NCBI GenBank assembly: GCA_904501675.1
Contig: CAJGCL010000001.1
Coordinates: 32,323-96,322, forward strand
Direction: 5' to 3'
Origin: Clostridiaceae bacterium
GTDB taxonomy: Bacteria; Bacillota; Clostridia; Oscillospirales; Acutalibacteraceae
Length of the DNA stretch: 64,000 nucleotides
Shown here: positions 18,632-27,822 of the stretch, in pieces
Position numbering within the stretch: position 1 is the stretch's first letter
Layout: every line of letters begins with the position of its first letter
Translations under genes and position numbers: made by a program
The notes under the pieces: model-generated
What the model was told of the DNA's origin: nothing
Databases searched by the model: none
The model's input: only the letters and a program-made list of their open reading frames with translations

Positions 18632-20240
18632 TATTTTCACTCACCATCATTTCTTCTATCAAAGAAGCAGGTTGTTCAACCTGAACTTTTTCTATAGGGA
18701 AAATTACTGTTACAGTTGTTCCCACATTAACAACACTGTTAATTTCAAAAATACCGTTATGAAGCTTTACTATTTCATCAACAACAGCAAGACCAATGCC
18801 TGAACCCCTTACCTGAAGATTTGCTTTATAGAACTTCTTTTTAACATTTGGCAAATCTTCTTCAGAGATTCCGCAACCTGTATCTAAAATATTTATTGTA
18901 AGAATACCTTCATCAACAATTGCCTCGACATCAACAAGTCCACCTTGCTTGTTATATTTAAAGGCATTATCAAGAAGATTAACAAATACCTGTTTGATTC
19001 TGTTAGGGTCGCCCATCATGGGAGCAGGAATTTCAGGGGCGTTATATTTAATTTCGACATTATCTCTTTTTGAGCGCTCTTTGAAAACAAACACAGCCTC
19101 ATCAAGCTCTGCCAGAACATCTATTTTTTCAAGACGGAGCGTCATATTGCCATTCTGCATACGTGAGAAATCAAGAAGTTCTTCAACAAGGCGTGAAAGT
19201 CTTTCTGATTCGTTAATAATAACCTCTGTTCCCCTTCTTGAGATTTCTCTGTCTTCACCATCAAGCTCTTTAAGCATTTCACCCCAACCCTTGATAGCAG
19301 TAAGTGGGGTACGCAATTCGTGAGAAACAGTTGATATAAAGTCATTTTTCATTTTGTCAGTTGCAGCAACCTCGTTAATCATAGAATTAAGAGATTTTGC
19401 TAGCTCGGTAATTTCGTCATCTTCCTTACCATCCGTTTCAATTCGAACGTCATAATTACCCTGAGCAAAAAGCTTTGTTGTATCGTTTATTTTACGAACA
19501 GGTGAAACAATTGTCTGAACAAAGAAAACACCTGAAAGAGAAACAAAAAACAAAGCAACAACGTAAACAAACAGAATAATTAGGGTAAAGGCTATTATCT
19601 GCCTGTCTATAGCTTTAAGCGAAGATATGAATCTTACAGCACCTGAAAAGCTAGCATCAGAAGTTTGCGGTAAAACCATTGCAACGCTGACGATATGCTC
19701 CCCATTCTCGTTGAAGCCAAACCATTTACATATACCTGAAGGAGAAAGTTTAGCTTCCTGAACATCCTTCATATCATTAATAGTTTCATTGTTTTTAAAG
19801 CCTGAAGACGAAACAACAACAAGCCCTTCGTTATTGATAACCTGAACTTCCATTCGAGATTTATCTGAAAAGCTATCAGTAAACTCCTTTGCTTTTTGTT
19901 CAAACACCTCGTTACTTCCGTCTACATATGGGGAAAAAAACGTTGTTACTGTTTCGTTGGCGTAGTCAGAAATATAAGAAACAACATAGTTCCTGTAATA
20001 TTGAACAACAAACAAGATACTTACAACAACAAGCACTAACAATATAAGAGCCGTAATAAGTAATGTGTTTGTTGCCCACCTTCTGGTAATACCTTTAAGC
20101 AGTTTTTTTTCCTTAGAGATATTTATACCAAAAAGTTTTTTCCCTGATAAAGATTTGTCTTCACGCTCTTTAAGTAGCTTTTTAGCTTCGTCTACATTTA
20201 TTTTTGAAACTTTTTTTATATCGAAGCCTTTTTTTTCCAT
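18621..20240 (-). CDS. Membrane sensor histidine kinase
   Basis: Two-component sensor. The 539-residue protein has a 50-residue charged N-terminal tail, transmembrane helix 1 (about 58-80), an extracellular sensor region of roughly 135 residues (80-215), helix 2 (about 217-240), HAMP (241-293), a HisKA domain with phospho-acceptor H307 in FISTVSHELRTPLTAIKGW, and a HATPase domain with N-box LLDNAFKYN, DTGCGISEEDLP and GSGIGLAVV. The architecture matches PhoR/ResE/WalK-type kinases. Encoded 38 bases after its response regulator. The signal is unknown; the lipoprotein encoded upstream of the regulator is a possible partner. Confidence 0.94.
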   Translation of the reverse strand: MEKKGFDIKKVSKINVDEAKKLLKEREDKSLSGKKLFGINISKEKKLLKGITRRWATNTLLITALILLVLVVVSILFVVQYYRNYVVSYISDYANETVTTFFSPYVDGSNEVFEQKAKEFTDSFSDKSRMEVQVINNEGLVVVSSSGFKNNETINDMKDVQEAKLSPSGICKWFGFNENGEHIVSVAMVLPQTSDASFSGAVRFISSLKAIDRQIIAFTLIILFVYVVALFFVSLSGVFFVQTIVSPVRKINDTTKLFAQGNYDVRIETDGKEDDEITELAKSLNSMINEVAATDKMKNDFISTVSHELRTPLTAIKGWGEMLKELDGEDREISRRGTEVIINESERLSRLVEELLDFSRMQNGNMTLRLEKIDVLAELDEAVFVFKERSKRDNVEIKYNAPEIPAPMMGDPNRIKQVFVNLLDNAFKYNKQGGLVDVEAIVDEGILTINILDTGCGISEEDLPNVKKKFYKANLQVRGSGIGLAVVDEIVKLHNGIFEINSVVNVGTTVTVIFPIEKVQVEQPASLIEEMMVSENNEQ

Positions 20241-20278
20241 TACTTATCACCTCTCTTTCCAAATAGTCAATTTTTATA

Positions 20279-20980
20279 TCAAAGCCATTTATAACCCATA
20301 CCCCAAACGGTAACAAGATGTTTAGGAATTGAAGGCTCATCTTCAATTTTCATTCTTAAGCGTCGGATATTAACATCAACAACTTTCTCATCACCAAAAT
20401 ACGATTCACCCCAGACTTCTTTTAATATATCTGTTCTGCTGAGGGCTTTACCATGATTTGCAAAGAAGAATTCAACAATTTGAAATTCAACCTGAGTAAG
20501 CTCAATAAGAACATTATTTTTATACAAAGTTCTGTTTCGCATGTTGAGTTCAAATGGTTCAATAATTATTTTATCCGCCTTAACAGGTTGAACCGGAGTC
20601 TGAGTGTTCATAGCAACACGACGATAAACACTATCAACCCTTGCCATAAGCTCAGATGGTGAGAAAGGTTTTGTTATGTAGTCATCAGCGCCCATCAAAA
20701 GACCTGATACCTTGTCCATTTCCTGCGTTTTAGCTGTAAGCATAATTATACCAACAGTGCTGCTTTGGTTACGTAAGGTTTTACAAACCTCAAGACCATC
20801 TACATTAGGCATCATAATGTCAAGAAGCACAACATCAAATGTTCCGTTTTTTGAGTTATAAATATCAATTGCTTCTTGGCCATCGCAAGCCTCTGTAACC
20901 TCATAACCTGCTCTTTTGAGTGTGATAGCGATTATTTCGCGGATTGCTGATTCATCTTCTGCAATAAGTACTTTTTTCAT
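20279..20980 (-). CDS. OmpR/PhoB-family response regulator
   Basis: Transcription regulator phosphorylated by the adjacent kinase. The 233-residue protein has a receiver domain (acidic E8/D9, phospho-acceptor D54 in VVLLDIMMP, conserved Thr in IMLTAK, Lys in ITKPFSPSEL) and a C-terminal winged helix (about 135-233) with DILKEVWGESYFGDEKVVDVNIRRLRMKI split by the wing. The QTPVQP linker joins the domains. Its targets cannot be read from this window. Fifteen bases separate it from the lipoprotein upstream. Confidence 0.95.
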   Translation of the reverse strand: MKKVLIAEDESAIREIIAITLKRAGYEVTEACDGQEAIDIYNSKNGTFDVVLLDIMMPNVDGLEVCKTLRNQSSTVGIIMLTAKTQEMDKVSGLLMGADDYITKPFSPSELMARVDSVYRRVAMNTQTPVQPVKADKIIIEPFELNMRNRTLYKNNVLIELTQVEFQIVEFFFANHGKALSRTDILKEVWGESYFGDEKVVDVNIRRLRMKIEDEPSIPKHLVTVWGMGYKWL

Positions 20981-20994
20981 AAATACATCCTGCC

Positions 20995-22341
20995 TTAGTC
21001 AATTTTTATAAATGAAGCGGTTACAGTATCGTCGGATATTCCAAATTTATAGCCTGCTTCTGTAATTTGATAATAGTAAACACCATATTCAGTTTCTGCA
21101 AGAAGTTCACCTAAAATTTCGTTTTCCGCAAGCTTTATCCTGCGGGAAATAGAAAACAATTCGTAACCTGTTTCTTTCTTTTCATCATCCCAACTATAAA
21201 ATACAAGTCCATCACGGAGAGAATCGTATTTAACTGTTACTCTATTCCCCCAAGGAAACGAGAGTAAATAATAGTCGAGCGGATTAAGCAATGTTGTTAT
21301 AACACCGCCGCTCTTATCACCTATAGCATTATTCCACCTCAAAAGAGTAAAGGTGTGTATATCATTAGCTGTTTTTACAGTAAGTGTATCTTCATCACCA
21401 AACAAATGCACGATAGCCGGTATTTCATAAAGTCCATCATTATCAATATCACGACAATTTGCTGATGCGTTCCTCAGGTTCGTAACAGAAGGATCTGTAT
21501 ATGCTCTTACAGGAACTGACTGAACACCATCCCAGTAAACAAGCTCTGTAAAGATCATTCTATCATTTTTAGCACAGTCAATAAAAACCCGCACCATACT
21601 TTCATCATTAATGGTAAGCTCGTCATTTTGGATTGTTGAAACAGAAACAATTGAACTGTCAAGAACCGTTTCACCATATTTGATAAACTGATGATTTTGT
21701 GAAAGTAAAAACATTCTCAAAAACGACTTCTGCACTGCCCCAGTATCATCAAGGTAAACAAGCACTAAATCATCTGTTCCGTCGTTGTTAAAATCAAAAA
21801 AGTTTTTAGCATTACAATATTCGTTTCCAAGAGAGTTAAGAGAAACAACACCATTATCGCCTTTAACAAGCTCAAAAACACTTACAACCTTAGTTGTTTT
21901 ACTGTCAAGAAGCGACCAACTTACAAAAACTTCTTTAAAACCATCATTATTTAAATCAACAAAATTAATGTCGTAAACGCCACTGCCGGCACCTTTGATA
22001 TCAGATGTAATTATCCAGCTATCAGAAATGCATTCCATAAAAGCCATTCTAACCGAGCTTTCTACAGATGATGAATCAGAATAGAAAACAAAAGCTTCTT
22101 CTAATCCGTCGTTATTAATATCAACCAAAACGAAAGAGGTTTGATAATCACCGGCAACAGGAGTTTTTAACTGAAATTTAGTATCCTTCATTAATGCATT
22201 AAAGGATTTTTGTACTTGCCCGTTTTTACCTGACTGTGTAGGCGGAGCCATAAGGCTCTCTACAGAAAAGAAATTCAGAGAGCAACCTGAACAGGATATT
22301 ATTAATGCTATAATAGTTATAATTGCAAATATTTTCTTCAT
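20995..22341 (-). CDS. Lipoprotein with FG-GAP/VCBS-like calcium-loop repeats
   Basis: Exported lipoprotein of 448 residues. A signal peptide (MKKIFAIITIIALIISCSGC) ends in a lipobox-like cysteine. Four segments carry the Dx[DN]xDG calcium-loop pattern: DINNDGLEE (about 68), DLNNDGFKE (about 127), DFNNDGTDD (about 190) and DIDNDGLYE (about 308), as in beta-propeller FG-GAP/VCBS repeats. I do not recognise a named family. It lies between cdaR and a two-component pair with short gaps, so it may take part in envelope sensing; that is inference from context. The Shine-Dalgarno AAGGAGGG is strong. Confidence 0.7.
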   Translation of the reverse strand: MKKIFAIITIIALIISCSGCSLNFFSVESLMAPPTQSGKNGQVQKSFNALMKDTKFQLKTPVAGDYQTSFVLVDINNDGLEEAFVFYSDSSSVESSVRMAFMECISDSWIITSDIKGAGSGVYDINFVDLNNDGFKEVFVSWSLLDSKTTKVVSVFELVKGDNGVVSLNSLGNEYCNAKNFFDFNNDGTDDLVLVYLDDTGAVQKSFLRMFLLSQNHQFIKYGETVLDSSIVSVSTIQNDELTINDESMVRVFIDCAKNDRMIFTELVYWDGVQSVPVRAYTDPSVTNLRNASANCRDIDNDGLYEIPAIVHLFGDEDTLTVKTANDIHTFTLLRWNNAIGDKSGGVITTLLNPLDYYLLSFPWGNRVTVKYDSLRDGLVFYSWDDEKKETGYELFSISRRIKLAENEILGELLAETEYGVYYYQITEAGYKFGISDDTVTASFIKID

Positions 22342-22378
22342 AACAAATTGCCCTCCTTAAATTTTATTTATCTGAACC

Positions 22379-23632
22379 TTAAAGCCTTACGTCAACTGTA
22401 TAGGCACCGTAAACCCAACATGTAGCACTCTTAACAGAAACCTCAGCCGGAATTGTTTTCCGTACACCATCTTCGAGTGTTGCTGAAGATAAATCAACCA
22501 CAACGGTAATCATTTCTTCTGTAATAGCCTTTAAATCTTCCTCAGTACCAACTATGACAATAGACTTGTTGAGCTCAGAAATTTTATAATCAAGATTATC
22601 AGGATTATTTACTTTAATCTTTTCAACAGGAATTTTCATATACTCCTGTGTATATCCGTCAAGATTAACACTAACTGTAAATACATCTACCTTTTCATCA
22701 ACAATTGTAGTATTTTGAGCATCAAAAGTAAATGTATTGCTTGTTGGAGAAAGCTCCTTAAAATTTATTGAACCAACAACATACTCTGTTGTTTTCTCAT
22801 AATCATCAACAAGAACGTTGAAATCAGCTTTATTAGGGGTAATTGAATATTTCAATGGATTAAGAAGAAGACTGTCGGGTGCATTTTTAAAGGTAACTGA
22901 CGTGTTAAGACTCTTAACCCTGAGAATTGGTATTGTAACAACAACATCTTCAACATTCATTGAAAGGAATTCAAAATCGCTTTTATTTTCATCGTCAAAG
23001 GGAACAATCTTTGTTTCAAAAGATTTATTTGAGGTGAGTGCTTTATCAAGTTTAACCTCGGCAACAATTTTTTCAATTCTGTTAACCTGAGTTGATGGTC
23101 CTGTAACTGTTACAGATGTATCTGAAAGACTAATTTCTCCGCAAGAAAAGCCATCTTCGGCAATTTGAAACCCATCTGTAATAATCTGTGGTTCAATAAC
23201 AAAACTCGACGTCTTCTCTGTATCAAAATAAACTCTAATGGTTTTGGATGAGATATTTGAAATTGTATACGACGCATTATCTGAATCCTGCTCGGGTTTA
23301 AGTTGAAGAGTATATACACCTGCAGAATCGACAGCAGTAGTCTGAGCCACAACAGAAATATCTTCTTTTGAAAGATTACTTTCTGATATCTGATACTTTT
23401 TACCTTTAACCGTTACATCTACAGTAAATTCATCTTCGCCGAAAACATGAAGACCGAACTGTGAAGGCACAGCGTCATCAATAGTAACTTTAACACCTTT
23501 TATTACTCTTGTTGTCGGAGAACTTACTGATACTACAACAACAAGCCATATTGCAAGAGCGATAATAAAAGAACAAAACAAAGTAAACTTGTCATTTTGA
23601 AAAAGGGAATCAAAAGATTTTTTATTTTTCAT
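22379..23632 (-). CDS. cdaR: YbbR-domain regulator of c-di-AMP synthase
   Basis: Membrane-anchored extracytoplasmic protein that modulates CdaA activity. The 417-residue protein has one N-terminal transmembrane helix (FCSFIIALAIWLVVVVSV) and then four YbbR-like beta-rich repeats, seen as recurring segments of the type VKGKKYQIS, VTGPSTQVNRIEKIVAEV and GTEEDLKAITEEMITVVVDL. The gene overlaps the end of cdaA by 11 bases, the conserved cdaA-cdaR pairing. In most Firmicutes glmM follows; here a lipoprotein gene follows instead. Confidence 0.93.
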   Translation of the reverse strand: MKNKKSFDSLFQNDKFTLFCSFIIALAIWLVVVVSVSSPTTRVIKGVKVTIDDAVPSQFGLHVFGEDEFTVDVTVKGKKYQISESNLSKEDISVVAQTTAVDSAGVYTLQLKPEQDSDNASYTISNISSKTIRVYFDTEKTSSFVIEPQIITDGFQIAEDGFSCGEISLSDTSVTVTGPSTQVNRIEKIVAEVKLDKALTSNKSFETKIVPFDDENKSDFEFLSMNVEDVVVTIPILRVKSLNTSVTFKNAPDSLLLNPLKYSITPNKADFNVLVDDYEKTTEYVVGSINFKELSPTSNTFTFDAQNTTIVDEKVDVFTVSVNLDGYTQEYMKIPVEKIKVNNPDNLDYKISELNKSIVIVGTEEDLKAITEEMITVVVDLSSATLEDGVRKTIPAEVSVKSATCWVYGAYTVDVRL

Positions 23633-24518
23633 TTTTCTTCCCTCCTACCTTATTCATAAGCTTAACAAAAAACTTTTTGTTTGCTTGCTGTTCTGCATCA
23701 TTCTCTTTGACAATAAATTCGTCAAGAAGAATTTCACGAAGTTCGCCGTTTGTAACATCACGGCTCAAAACACCATTTCTAACAACTGAAACTGTACCTG
23801 TTTCTTCAGATATAACTACTACAACCGCATCGCTCTGCTCGCTCATACCGATAGCAGCTCTATGGCGTGTTCCTAATTCGCTTGCAAGACCGGTATTCTG
23901 AGTAAGAGGTAAAATACAACCTGCAGAATATATTCTTCCATCTTTAACAACAACGGCACCATCGTGAAGCGCGGAGTTTTTAAAGAAAATACCATTAAAC
24001 AACTCAGCAGATGCTCTGGCATCAAGAATTGTTCCTGTGTTTGATATTTCTTTCAACGAAGCCTCTTTTTCAAACACAACAAGAGCTCCTGTTTTACTTT
24101 CGCTCATATCAGAAGAAGCCTTACAGAAACTATTAATTGTTTCTGTAACTGTTTTTTCATAATCAACACCGCTACTAAAATTCAAAAACGATATATTCTT
24201 TATAGACTGCCTACCGAAACGTTCAAGAATTTTACGAAGTTCAGGCGCAAAAAGAACAACAAGAATTATAAGACCATTTTCAAAAAGCACAGAGAAAAGA
24301 TACTCGCTTGCTTCCATATTCAAAAGCTTAACAATAGCAAATAACAGGGCAAGCAAACCTATTCCCTTTATAAGCTGAAAGGTGCGTGAACCTCTCACCA
24401 ATTTAATTAACTCATAAATAACTAGAGTAACAAGAATTATATCTAAAAGATCTGAAGTGAAATTAAAACTTGATAACGCACCGATAACCTTATCTAAAAA
24501 GCCTAAAAGTCTGTCCAA
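23622..24518 (-). CDS. cdaA: Diadenylate cyclase CdaA
   Basis: Makes cyclic di-AMP from two ATP; controls potassium uptake, osmotic balance and wall homeostasis. The 298-residue protein has three N-terminal transmembrane helices (about residues 20-95) and a DAC domain with the two catalytic motifs DGA (in LHDGAVVV, about residue 186) and RHR (in GTRHRAAIGMSE, about 217). The start is a TTG at 24518 behind GGAGGAGAGG. It is the first gene of a unit with its own promoter and continues into cdaR by overlap. Confidence 0.96.
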   Translation of the reverse strand: MDRLLGFLDKVIGALSSFNFTSDLLDIILVTLVIYELIKLVRGSRTFQLIKGIGLLALLFAIVKLLNMEASEYLFSVLFENGLIILVVLFAPELRKILERFGRQSIKNISFLNFSSGVDYEKTVTETINSFCKASSDMSESKTGALVVFEKEASLKEISNTGTILDARASAELFNGIFFKNSALHDGAVVVKDGRIYSAGCILPLTQNTGLASELGTRHRAAIGMSEQSDAVVVVISEETGTVSVVRNGVLSRDVTNGELREILLDEFIVKENDAEQQANKKFFVKLMNKVGGKKNEK

Positions 24519-24579
24519 TTTAGCCTCTCCTCCGTATTATTTTATCGCCAAAAAACATTTTATCCCAATATATAGGGTA

Positions 24580-24608
24580 ATTATATCATATATACTTTTA
24601 AAATGCAA
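24580..24608 (-). promoter_or_regulatory. Predicted sigma-A promoter of cdaA operon
   Basis: TTGCAT, 17-base spacer, TATAAT on the minus strand. The -35 box lies inside the last codons of the desulfurase gene (stop at 24598-24600), so the cdaA promoter starts in the previous gene. The predicted leader is roughly 55 bases. Confidence 0.65.
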
Positions 24609-25734
24609 TTTTTTCAATTAAATTTAACAGAATATTTATATCTTTTTTTGTGTTATGGATAGAAGGCGAAATTCTAACTGTTCCCGTTTGTTTTGTGCCC
24701 ATAAAACTATGGGCAAGAGGAGCACAATGAAAGCCACCTCTCACAGCTATCCCCCCCTCATTCAAAAGCATTGTTGTTTGCTCGCTATGAAGCCCTTCAA
24801 CATTAAAACTAATTAACGGAGCCCTTTTTTCTTCGTTAAATACTTCCGAATACAGCTTTATATTTTTTATTGATTTAAGTCCGTAAAAAATCTCTTTTGT
24901 TAATAGGGTTTCTGCGTTGAGAATTTTTTTCAAGCCATAACTTTTTACCCACTCCACACCTGCATGCATACCCATTATCCCTGCAACATTCAGCGTGCCG
25001 CTCTCGAGTCTTTCAGGATAACTTTCAGGCTGTTTTAACATAAGGGACTCTGTACCAGTGCCACCCTCCACAAGTGTTTCAAAGGATAAGCCTTTATGAA
25101 TAATTGCACCGGTACCAACAGGTCCATACAACCCTTTATGTCCGGGTATACACAGGCAGTCTATACCCTGCATCTTCATATCAATTGATATTACCCCTGC
25201 CCCCTGTGCTCCATCGACAAAAAACAATGCACCATAGTTGTGAGCAATTTGAGATAATTTCCTTATTGGAAGAATATTTCCGAACACATTTGACACTGAC
25301 GTTACAACACATAATTTTGTATTATTTCTAAAAGCATTTTTAAAACTATTCAAGGTTTTTTCTTCGTCCTCAAAAACTTGAAAAACAGAGTAATCAACTA
25401 ATCCTTTTTGTTTTAATTTATATAAAGGCCTCAAAACAGAATTATGTTCAAATGTTGAGATAACTACATGATCACCTTTTTTTAAGATCCCTTTTATTGC
25501 CGTATTAAGAGCCTGGGTACAGTTTAAAGTAAAACTAACATATTCGCTACCATATCCATTAAAAAAATCATTTATTCTCTCGCGGGCTTCAAATATTTTT
25601 TCGGCCGTTTTCACCGACAAATCGTGCCCGCTTCTGCCGGGATTCGCGGAATAAAAAGTAAGCGCATCTGCAACGGCATTTTTAACCTCTTGAGGCTTAT
25701 AAAAGGTTGTTGCGGCATTATCTAAATAAATCAC
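24598..25734 (-). CDS. Cysteine desulfurase family (class V aminotransferase) enzyme
   Basis: PLP enzyme that takes sulfur (or selenium) from cysteine. 378 residues, starting at a GTG (25734) that overlaps the DUF3343 stop; a GGGGG ribosome site lies 8 bases upstream. Motifs: MIYLDNAATTFYKP, the His-stacking STFEHNSVLRPL, DGAQGAG, PLP-lysine in CIPGHKGLYGPVGTGA, and the catalytic-cysteine loop RGGFHCAPLAH. The short cysteine loop and the pairing with DUF3343 fit the cysteine desulfurase subfamily found alone rather than with IscU. It could feed sulfur to tRNA modification or selenium metabolism; the window does not decide. Confidence 0.88.
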   Translation of the reverse strand: MIYLDNAATTFYKPQEVKNAVADALTFYSANPGRSGHDLSVKTAEKIFEARERINDFFNGYGSEYVSFTLNCTQALNTAIKGILKKGDHVVISTFEHNSVLRPLYKLKQKGLVDYSVFQVFEDEEKTLNSFKNAFRNNTKLCVVTSVSNVFGNILPIRKLSQIAHNYGALFFVDGAQGAGVISIDMKMQGIDCLCIPGHKGLYGPVGTGAIIHKGLSFETLVEGGTGTESLMLKQPESYPERLESGTLNVAGIMGMHAGVEWVKSYGLKKILNAETLLTKEIFYGLKSIKNIKLYSEVFNEEKRAPLISFNVEGLHSEQTTMLLNEGGIAVRGGFHCAPLAHSFMGTKQTGTVRISPSIHNTKKDINILLNLIEKIAF

Positions 25735-25961
25735 AAAAAATCCCCCAATTCAACGGTGCCTTTGATGTCGATATTATTTCTTTTGAGTAAATCAAAGCAT
25801 CGTTTATCCAAATTCATAACATAAATAACATACCCGCAGCCCTCATCTTCAGAAGGATGGGGATTGCGGGTCAGATAAGCTTTATAGCCATTTTTCTGCA
25901 ATAGATCCCGTGCTTTCATAGCATACGTTACGGAACCTACCTTAATACCTTTTTTGCTCAT
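25731..25961 (-). CDS. DUF3343 small putative sulfur/selenium carrier-like protein
   Basis: 76-residue protein of the DUF3343 family, described as putative Se/S carrier-like and often near selenium or cysteine desulfurase genes. Recognisable by the N-terminal beta-alpha unit VGSVTYAMKARDLLQKNGY and the cysteine-containing EDEGCGYVIYVMNLD, where the single conserved cysteine could carry persulfide. The start is an ATG immediately after the U-tract of a strong hairpin, with GGAAGGG in the hairpin arm as ribosome-binding site. Overlaps the desulfurase gene by four bases, suggesting the two act together. Confidence 0.8.
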   Translation of the reverse strand: MSKKGIKVGSVTYAMKARDLLQKNGYKAYLTRNPHPSEDEGCGYVIYVMNLDKRCFDLLKRNNIDIKGTVELGDFL

Positions 25962-26023
25962 AAAAAAGACCCTTCCGTATTATGTGTGCAGTTACTGCAC
26001 CTTGTACATAATATGCAAGGGTC
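25962..26023 (-). terminator. Long hairpin with U-tract between ispF and DUF3343 gene
   Basis: On the minus strand, GACCCTT pairs with AAGGGTC (25968-25974 with 26017-26023), then an inner helix of about nine pairs (near ATATTATGT/ACATAATAC) and GTGCAG/CTGCAC close on a short loop. Six U residues (25962-25967) follow, then the DUF3343 ATG at once. It works on paper as an intrinsic terminator for ispF, and its 3' arm contains the only likely ribosome-binding site (GGAAGGG) for the next gene. Confidence 0.75.
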
Positions 26024-26033
26024 GTTAATATGT

Positions 26034-26507
26034 TTACTTTTCAATAAGGCAAACGCAATGGGCTGAAATACCTTCTTTTCTGCCTGTAAAACCAAGCTTT
26101 TCTTCTGTTGTTGCTTTAACATTAACGCAATCAACATCAACCTGTAAAGCACCAGCAATGTTCTGGCGCATTTGCTGAATATGTGGAGCTATTTTTGGTG
26201 CCTGAGCAATTATTGTTGCGTCAATATTATTGACTTTATAGCCTTTTGAATGGATTAAATCAACAACACTTCCCAATAAAATCAAGCTATCTGCACCTTT
26301 GAAAGCAGGGTCAGTATCCGGAAAATGTTTACCTATATCGCCTAACGCTGCCGCACCTAAAAGGCTATCGGATATAGCGTGAAGGAGAACATCAGCATCA
26401 GAATGACCTAAAAGGCCTTTTTCATAGGGTATTTCTACCCCACCAATAATGCATTTTCTGTTTTCTGAAAAAGCGTGAACATCGTAGCCGTGGCCGATAC
26501 GAAGCAT
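26034..26507 (-). CDS. ispF: 2-C-methyl-D-erythritol 2,4-cyclodiphosphate synthase
   Basis: Fifth step of the MEP isoprenoid pathway: forms the cyclic diphosphate and releases CMP. The 157-residue protein has the zinc-ligand motif GHGYDVHAF (Asp and His near residues 8-10), [20 protein letters not shown] with the third ligand His, [18 protein letters not shown] and the C-terminal [20 protein letters not shown]. It lies 10 bases after the aminotransferase gene and likely shares its promoter; a terminator-like hairpin follows. Confidence 0.96.
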   Translation of the reverse strand: MLRIGHGYDVHAFSENRKCIIGGVEIPYEKGLLGHSDADVLLHAISDSLLGAAALGDIGKHFPDTDPAFKGADSLILLGSVVDLIHSKGYKVNNIDATIIAQAPKIAPHIQQMRQNIAGALQVDVDCVNVKATTEEKLGFTGRKEGISAHCVCLIEK

Positions 26508-26516
26508 AAAATCACC

Positions 26517-27782
26517 TTATTTCACAAGATTTTCAAGGCAAGCAAGTCTTACAGAAGTTGTAAGCACTTTAACTGCCTGAGAAAGCACAGCAGGTGTTGG
26601 GAAAGTTGGAGCAATACGAATGTTGCTATCTGTTGGGTCTTTGCCATATGGGAATGTTGCACCAACATTAGTAAGAGTTACGCCTGCTTCTTTACAGAGA
26701 ACGCCTACTCTTGAAGCACTGCCACCTGTAACATCAAGGCTTATAAAGTAACCGCCGTTTGGCTCATTCCACTCTGCAATACCAAGGCCTGCAAGGTCTG
26801 AATTAAGAGTTTTAATAACAGCATCAAACTTAGGCTTAAGAATTTTTGCATGAAGCTTCATATGAGCCTTAATGCCATCAAGATTCTTGAAAAATCTTAC
26901 ATGGCGGAGCATATTAACTTTATCATATGAGATAGACTGAATAGTAAGTCTCTTAAGAATTTCTTTAATATTTTCAACAGATGATGCAAGACATGCCACA
27001 CCTGCACCAGGATACGAAATTTTTGATGTGGATGCAACCTCAACAACCATATTTTTGTTCTTTTCAGGGAGAACATCAAAGATATTAAGAAGCTCATCTG
27101 TTGTATCTGTAAGGTCATGAACACAATAAGCGTTATCCCAGATTATACGGAAATCCGCGGGAACATCAAGATTCGCAATACGCTTAACTGTATCTGCAGA
27201 GAATGTAATACCCTGAGGATTTGAATATTTAGGCACGCAGAACATACCCTTAACAGCCTTATCTTTAAGTGCTTCTTCAATAGCATCCATATCAGGACCT
27301 TCAGAAGTCATAGGAATATTTATCATTTCAATGCCAAAGAACTGGCAGATTGCAAAGTGTCTGTCATAACCAGGAACAGGGCAAAGAAATTTAACTGTAC
27401 CCTGCTTTGACCAAGGCTCAAAGCCTGCGCCATTATACATACACTGAGAAACATAATCAAACATCATTGAAAGGCTTGAGTTACCGCCTACAATAATATT
27501 TTCAGGCTTAACCTCAAGAAGATCTGCAAACATTTTCTTAGCCTCAGGAATACCATCGAGAATACCGTAGTTACGAACATCGAGGCCGTTTTCACATTTA
27601 AAATTACCATCATCAAGAACAGAAAGCATTCCGTCTGATATATCAAGCTGGTCAGCACCAGGCTTACCTCGGGACATATCAATAGAAAGGCCCTGAGCCT
27701 TAAGCTCACCATATTCTTTTTTTACGATTTCAAGCTCTGCCTGCAATTCTGCAGCAGACATTTCAAGATAAGATTTTTTCAT
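26517..27782 (-). CDS. PLP-dependent aminotransferase, subgroup Ic aspartate aminotransferase-like
   Basis: Fold type I aminotransferase of 421 residues. The start at ATG 27782 (MKKSYLEMSAAELQ) has GGAG 7 bases upstream; the upstream extension of the frame to 27854 contains the promoter and is not coding. The signature near residue 35 (SIDMSRGKPGADQLDIS) and PLP-lysine motif STSKISYPGAGVACLA match the Aminotran_MocR family, which includes experimentally studied aspartate aminotransferases of actinobacteria. Substrate aspartate/2-oxoglutarate is an inference. It precedes ispF in the same unit. Confidence 0.88.
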   Translation of the reverse strand: MKKSYLEMSAAELQAELEIVKKEYGELKAQGLSIDMSRGKPGADQLDISDGMLSVLDDGNFKCENGLDVRNYGILDGIPEAKKMFADLLEVKPENIIVGGNSSLSMMFDYVSQCMYNGAGFEPWSKQGTVKFLCPVPGYDRHFAICQFFGIEMINIPMTSEGPDMDAIEEALKDKAVKGMFCVPKYSNPQGITFSADTVKRIANLDVPADFRIIWDNAYCVHDLTDTTDELLNIFDVLPEKNKNMVVEVASTSKISYPGAGVACLASSVENIKEILKRLTIQSISYDKVNMLRHVRFFKNLDGIKAHMKLHAKILKPKFDAVIKTLNSDLAGLGIAEWNEPNGGYFISLDVTGGSASRVGVLCKEAGVTLTNVGATFPYGKDPTDSNIRIAPTFPTPAVLSQAVKVLTTSVRLACLENLVK

Positions 27783-27822
27783 AGAAAACTCCAAAAATAG
27801 TTTATTTATAAATATCTTTAGA

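Noticed and set aside
25958..26158. 66-residue minus-strand frame overlapping ispF and the hairpin
   Set aside because: It is another frame of ispF 3' sequence and the hairpin, without a ribosome site.
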